A DNA stretch of 64,000 nt, taken from NCBI GenBank assembly GCA_019095985.1, contig CM032666.1, forward strand, positions 42,638,524 through 42,702,523, in the 5' to 3' direction. A program made the translations under genes and the position numbers. Source of the stretch: Streblospio benedicti (Eukaryota > Annelida > Polychaeta > Spionida > Spionidae). Shown here piece by piece: positions 62,128 to 64,000 of the stretch (position 1 is its first letter; the number at the start of each line of letters is the position of its first letter). The notes under the pieces were generated by a model. It worked only from the letters and a program-made list of their open reading frames with translations, did no database searches and had not been told where the DNA came from.

Positions 62128-63231
62128 CAGTTCTGCCTGGAGACCACCTATTTCGTATGTAGAGGAGTCTTCTACAGACAGATACATGGAGCTCCCATGG
62201 GATCCCCAGTATCCCCCGCAGTGGCAGATTTGGTCATGGAAGACTTTGAATCAGAAGCCCTCTCCACAGCTCCCCACCCACCCCACGTCTGGTTCAGATA
62301 TGTAGATGACACTTTCACCATTTTACACCAACTATGCATTAATGAATTCACTGACCACATAAACTCCATCAACCCTCACATCAAGTTTACAAGAGAAGAA
62401 GAAGAAGACAACCAGATACCCTTCTTGGATGTGATGGTAGTCAAAGAAGATGATGGCTCCCTTAGAACAAAAGTCTACAGGAAATCCACACACACTGACC
62501 AATATCTAAACTGGGACTCGAACCATCTACTTGACCACAAAAGATCAGTGGCCAGGACCCTCCTTCAAAGAGCAGAGGACATCGTCTCAGATCCAAAAGA
62601 AAAGAAGGAAGAGATTAGACACATCAAAGAAGTCTTAACCATCAATGGTTATAAACCTTGGGCCATTACCATCCCCAAAAAGAATAAAACAGCAAAGAAT
62701 GATGAAAAAGAAGGAACAACAAGTAGCAACTCCTTCCCAATAGGAATTCCATACATTCCAGGTCTGACAGAAAAACTAGTCAGAATTTTCAAGAGAAATG
62801 GAGTGAACACCTACACCAAGCCCACCAACACCATCAGGCAATACCTTGTAAAACCGAAAGACAAGACCCCCAAAGAAGGCCAATGCGAAGTAATTTATGA
62901 GATAACATGCAACACATGCCAAGAACAGTACGTAGGTGAGACCAAAAGACAATTTAAGATCAGGTTCAAGGAACATACAGACATGAAACACCCAAATTCA
63001 GCCATCACAGAACACATCCAAGAGACAGGCCACACTTTCGACATAGACAACACAAAAATTCTGGGGAAAGAGGAAGGAAAAACAAGAAGACAGATACTCG
63101 AAGCCCTCAAGATACACCAGAGGAACCCGGCCCTAAATAACAACAGAGGGAGGGAGGTACCGCGCGATCTGCTCCAGCTACTCCAGCCTCGTTGTGATAC
63201 TCACACAACAACATCTGATGAAGCCATGTAG
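62128..63231 (+). CDS. Penelope-like RT C-terminus plus GIY-YIG endonuclease
   Basis: The frame is open from the arm through GVFYRQIHGAPMGSPVSPAV (RT motif), FRYVDDTFTI (catalytic YVDD), KSTHTDQYLNWDSNH and on to a GIY-YIG endonuclease: CEVIYEITCNTCQEQYVGE, then RFKEHTDMKHPNSAITEHIQ and ILEALKIHQRNPALNNNRG. The stop is at 63229-63231. It lacks the RT N-terminal half, so it cannot act alone. The last 15 or so codons lie in the inverted arm. Confidence 0.85.
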   Translation, partial: QFCLETTYFVCRGVFYRQIHGAPMGSPVSPAVADLVMEDFESEALSTAPHPPHVWFRYVDDTFTILHQLCINEFTDHINSINPHIKFTREEEEDNQIPFLDVMVVKEDDGSLRTKVYRKSTHTDQYLNWDSNHLLDHKRSVARTLLQRAEDIVSDPKEKKEEIRHIKEVLTINGYKPWAITIPKKNKTAKNDEKEGTTSSNSFPIGIPYIPGLTEKLVRIFKRNGVNTYTKPTNTIRQYLVKPKDKTPKEGQCEVIYEITCNTCQEQYVGETKRQFKIRFKEHTDMKHPNSAITEHIQETGHTFDIDNTKILGKEEGKTRRQILEALKIHQRNPALNNNRGREVPRDLLQLLQPRCDTHTTTSDEAM

Positions 63232-63257
63232 TACACCATGGCGAAACGTCATAAGTC
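63215..63257 (+). other. Hammerhead-like hairpin in the Penelope terminal repeat
   Basis: CTGATGA is followed by a perfect 6-bp stem (GCCATG at 63223-63228, CATGGC at 63237-63242), then GAAAC and a GTC. Penelope-like elements are known to carry small hammerhead ribozymes. Against it, one extra A lies between CTGATGA and the stem, and no stem I is evident. The inverted arm has the same structure on the minus strand. Confidence 0.25.
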
Positions 63258-63305
63258 TCAACATATATAAACAGTAGAGAATGGTAAACTATTACTATTA
63301 TTATT

Positions 63306-63806
63306 GCCTTATAGTCGATGGCGCGCCCAGCCTTTATCAAATTGTGTATCGAAACATTGGATAGACGATCGAGGCTGTAAATTCATTATGATAGGTCAGA
63401 TGATCGACGATTTCTGTGAAAACTTTCAGTTTTATGCCATTTTCTACGCATACAGTTACATTTGACTGTCTTCACTCCCAAACTGTTCTCATAACCTCAG
63501 GCTAGGTTAGTCTTGCACAACAAAGACCAACGTACATGTACAGCGAGCTCCAGCAAGTCACCACCACGTGGCCCCGTCAAAGCGAGGCTGGCTGGTCGAG
63601 TCTAAGGCGAGGTCTGATCTGAATCTGAGTGTTGGTGTCGGCGAAAACATCAGATATGATGGCTCTATCGCCCAAAGCAGGTTGTGTTGTGCGCAAAGAG
63701 AACAGAAGATAGTGTTAGTAAGAGTGGGGTTGGGCCGATAGTAAGAAGTCAAAGATAAAAACAGTTGTTAGTGGTGCAGGTTAAAAACAAGAATGAAATT
63801 AAAGAT
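63306..63806. other. Non-coding; probably 3' region of the LINE that follows
   Basis: On the minus strand this lies downstream of the LINE stop. No separate feature seen. Confidence 0.35.
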
Positions 63807-64000
63807 TTAGAAGTGGGCGTGGGCTAGGTGGCTTTTAAAAACTTCCAGTGTAGGAACGCTGACCACCTCTGCAGGCAGGTTATTCCATAGAATTACTGTG
63901 CTTGGAAAGTATGAGTATCTATAGTAATCTGTCAATGTCGGAATTTCAAAATATGTCAAGCTGTGTGTCCTTCTTGATCTTATGGATGCTGGATGAATGT
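63807..64000 (-). mobile_element. LINE ORF2 C-terminus, cut by the window edge
   Basis: The minus strand encodes IHPASIRSRRTHSLTYFEIP, YYRYSYFPSTVILWNNLPAE and VPTLEVFKSHLAHAHF before a stop at 63807-63809. This WNNLP...FK ending is standard for CR1/Jockey-type LINEs. Confidence 0.8.

Larger units (their letters stand above)
61998..63305 (+). mobile_element. Penelope-like element, 5'-truncated, between inverted repeats
   Basis: Arms of about 125 bp (61998-62126 and 63180-63305) are nearly exact inverted repeats sharing TATGACGTTTCGCCATGG. They include AATAGTTTACCATTCTCTAC. Between them lies the end of the RT and the endonuclease. Inverted terminal pieces at a truncated 5' end are known for Penelope-like elements. 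The short arm divergence suggests a recent insertion. Confidence 0.85.

Overview
The window is animal nuclear DNA: AT-rich, intron-rich, and filled with many transposon classes. The one clearly recognisable host gene is SYCP1, the transverse-filament protein of the synaptonemal complex. At least nine short exons run on the + strand from 10892 to 54317, so more than 43 kb of DNA holds little over 700 coding bases. The mix of elements (Ty3/Gypsy, a DIRS/Ngaro-like element, L2/CR1-, Jockey- and RTE-type LINEs, Penelope-like elements, several hAT groups, TTAA-targeting elements and a KRBA2-like integrase transposon) points to a non-vertebrate, probably marine, metazoan. I cannot name the phylum.

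Layout. 1-10.8 kb: non-coding DNA, a Ty3/Gypsy fossil with 127-128-bp LTRs (1500-5997), a tRNA-derived SINE, two hairpin elements, and a candidate antisense terminal exon (8941-9203). 10.9-31.2 kb: SYCP1 exons 1-3 with introns holding an L2-type LINE, a decayed integrase DNA transposon, a long train of elements that abut at TTAA, a 1.5-kb hAT relative, an antisense exon resembling the C-terminal domain of P2X7, and a truncated DIRS-like fossil. 31.2-45.3 kb: exons 4 and 5 around a Harbinger-like element, a LINE, two Penelope-like elements (one split by two DNA transposons), a TTAA element with a hAT nested in it, and a 100-N assembly gap whose two flanks are the same 1.4 kb. 45.4-54.3 kb: an RTE tail with a very long CAT repeat, more hAT relatives, a minisatellite and exons 6-9. 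54.3-64 kb: a 4.8-kb hAT-like transposon with two protein-coding units, intron-like DNA, a truncated Penelope-like element between inverted repeats, and the end of another LINE.

The SYCP1 exons agree in reading phase except between exons 4 and 5. The phases there do not fit, and human SYCP1 has about 75 extra residues, so at least one exon is missing or unrecognised. The most unusual content is (a) the hAT-like element whose PHD-finger ORF ends in TAATG, overlapping the transposase start, (b) the chain of unrelated-looking elements sharing TTAA junctions, and (c) hAT relatives with shared cores but different ends, two of which have perfect 6-bp target duplications.
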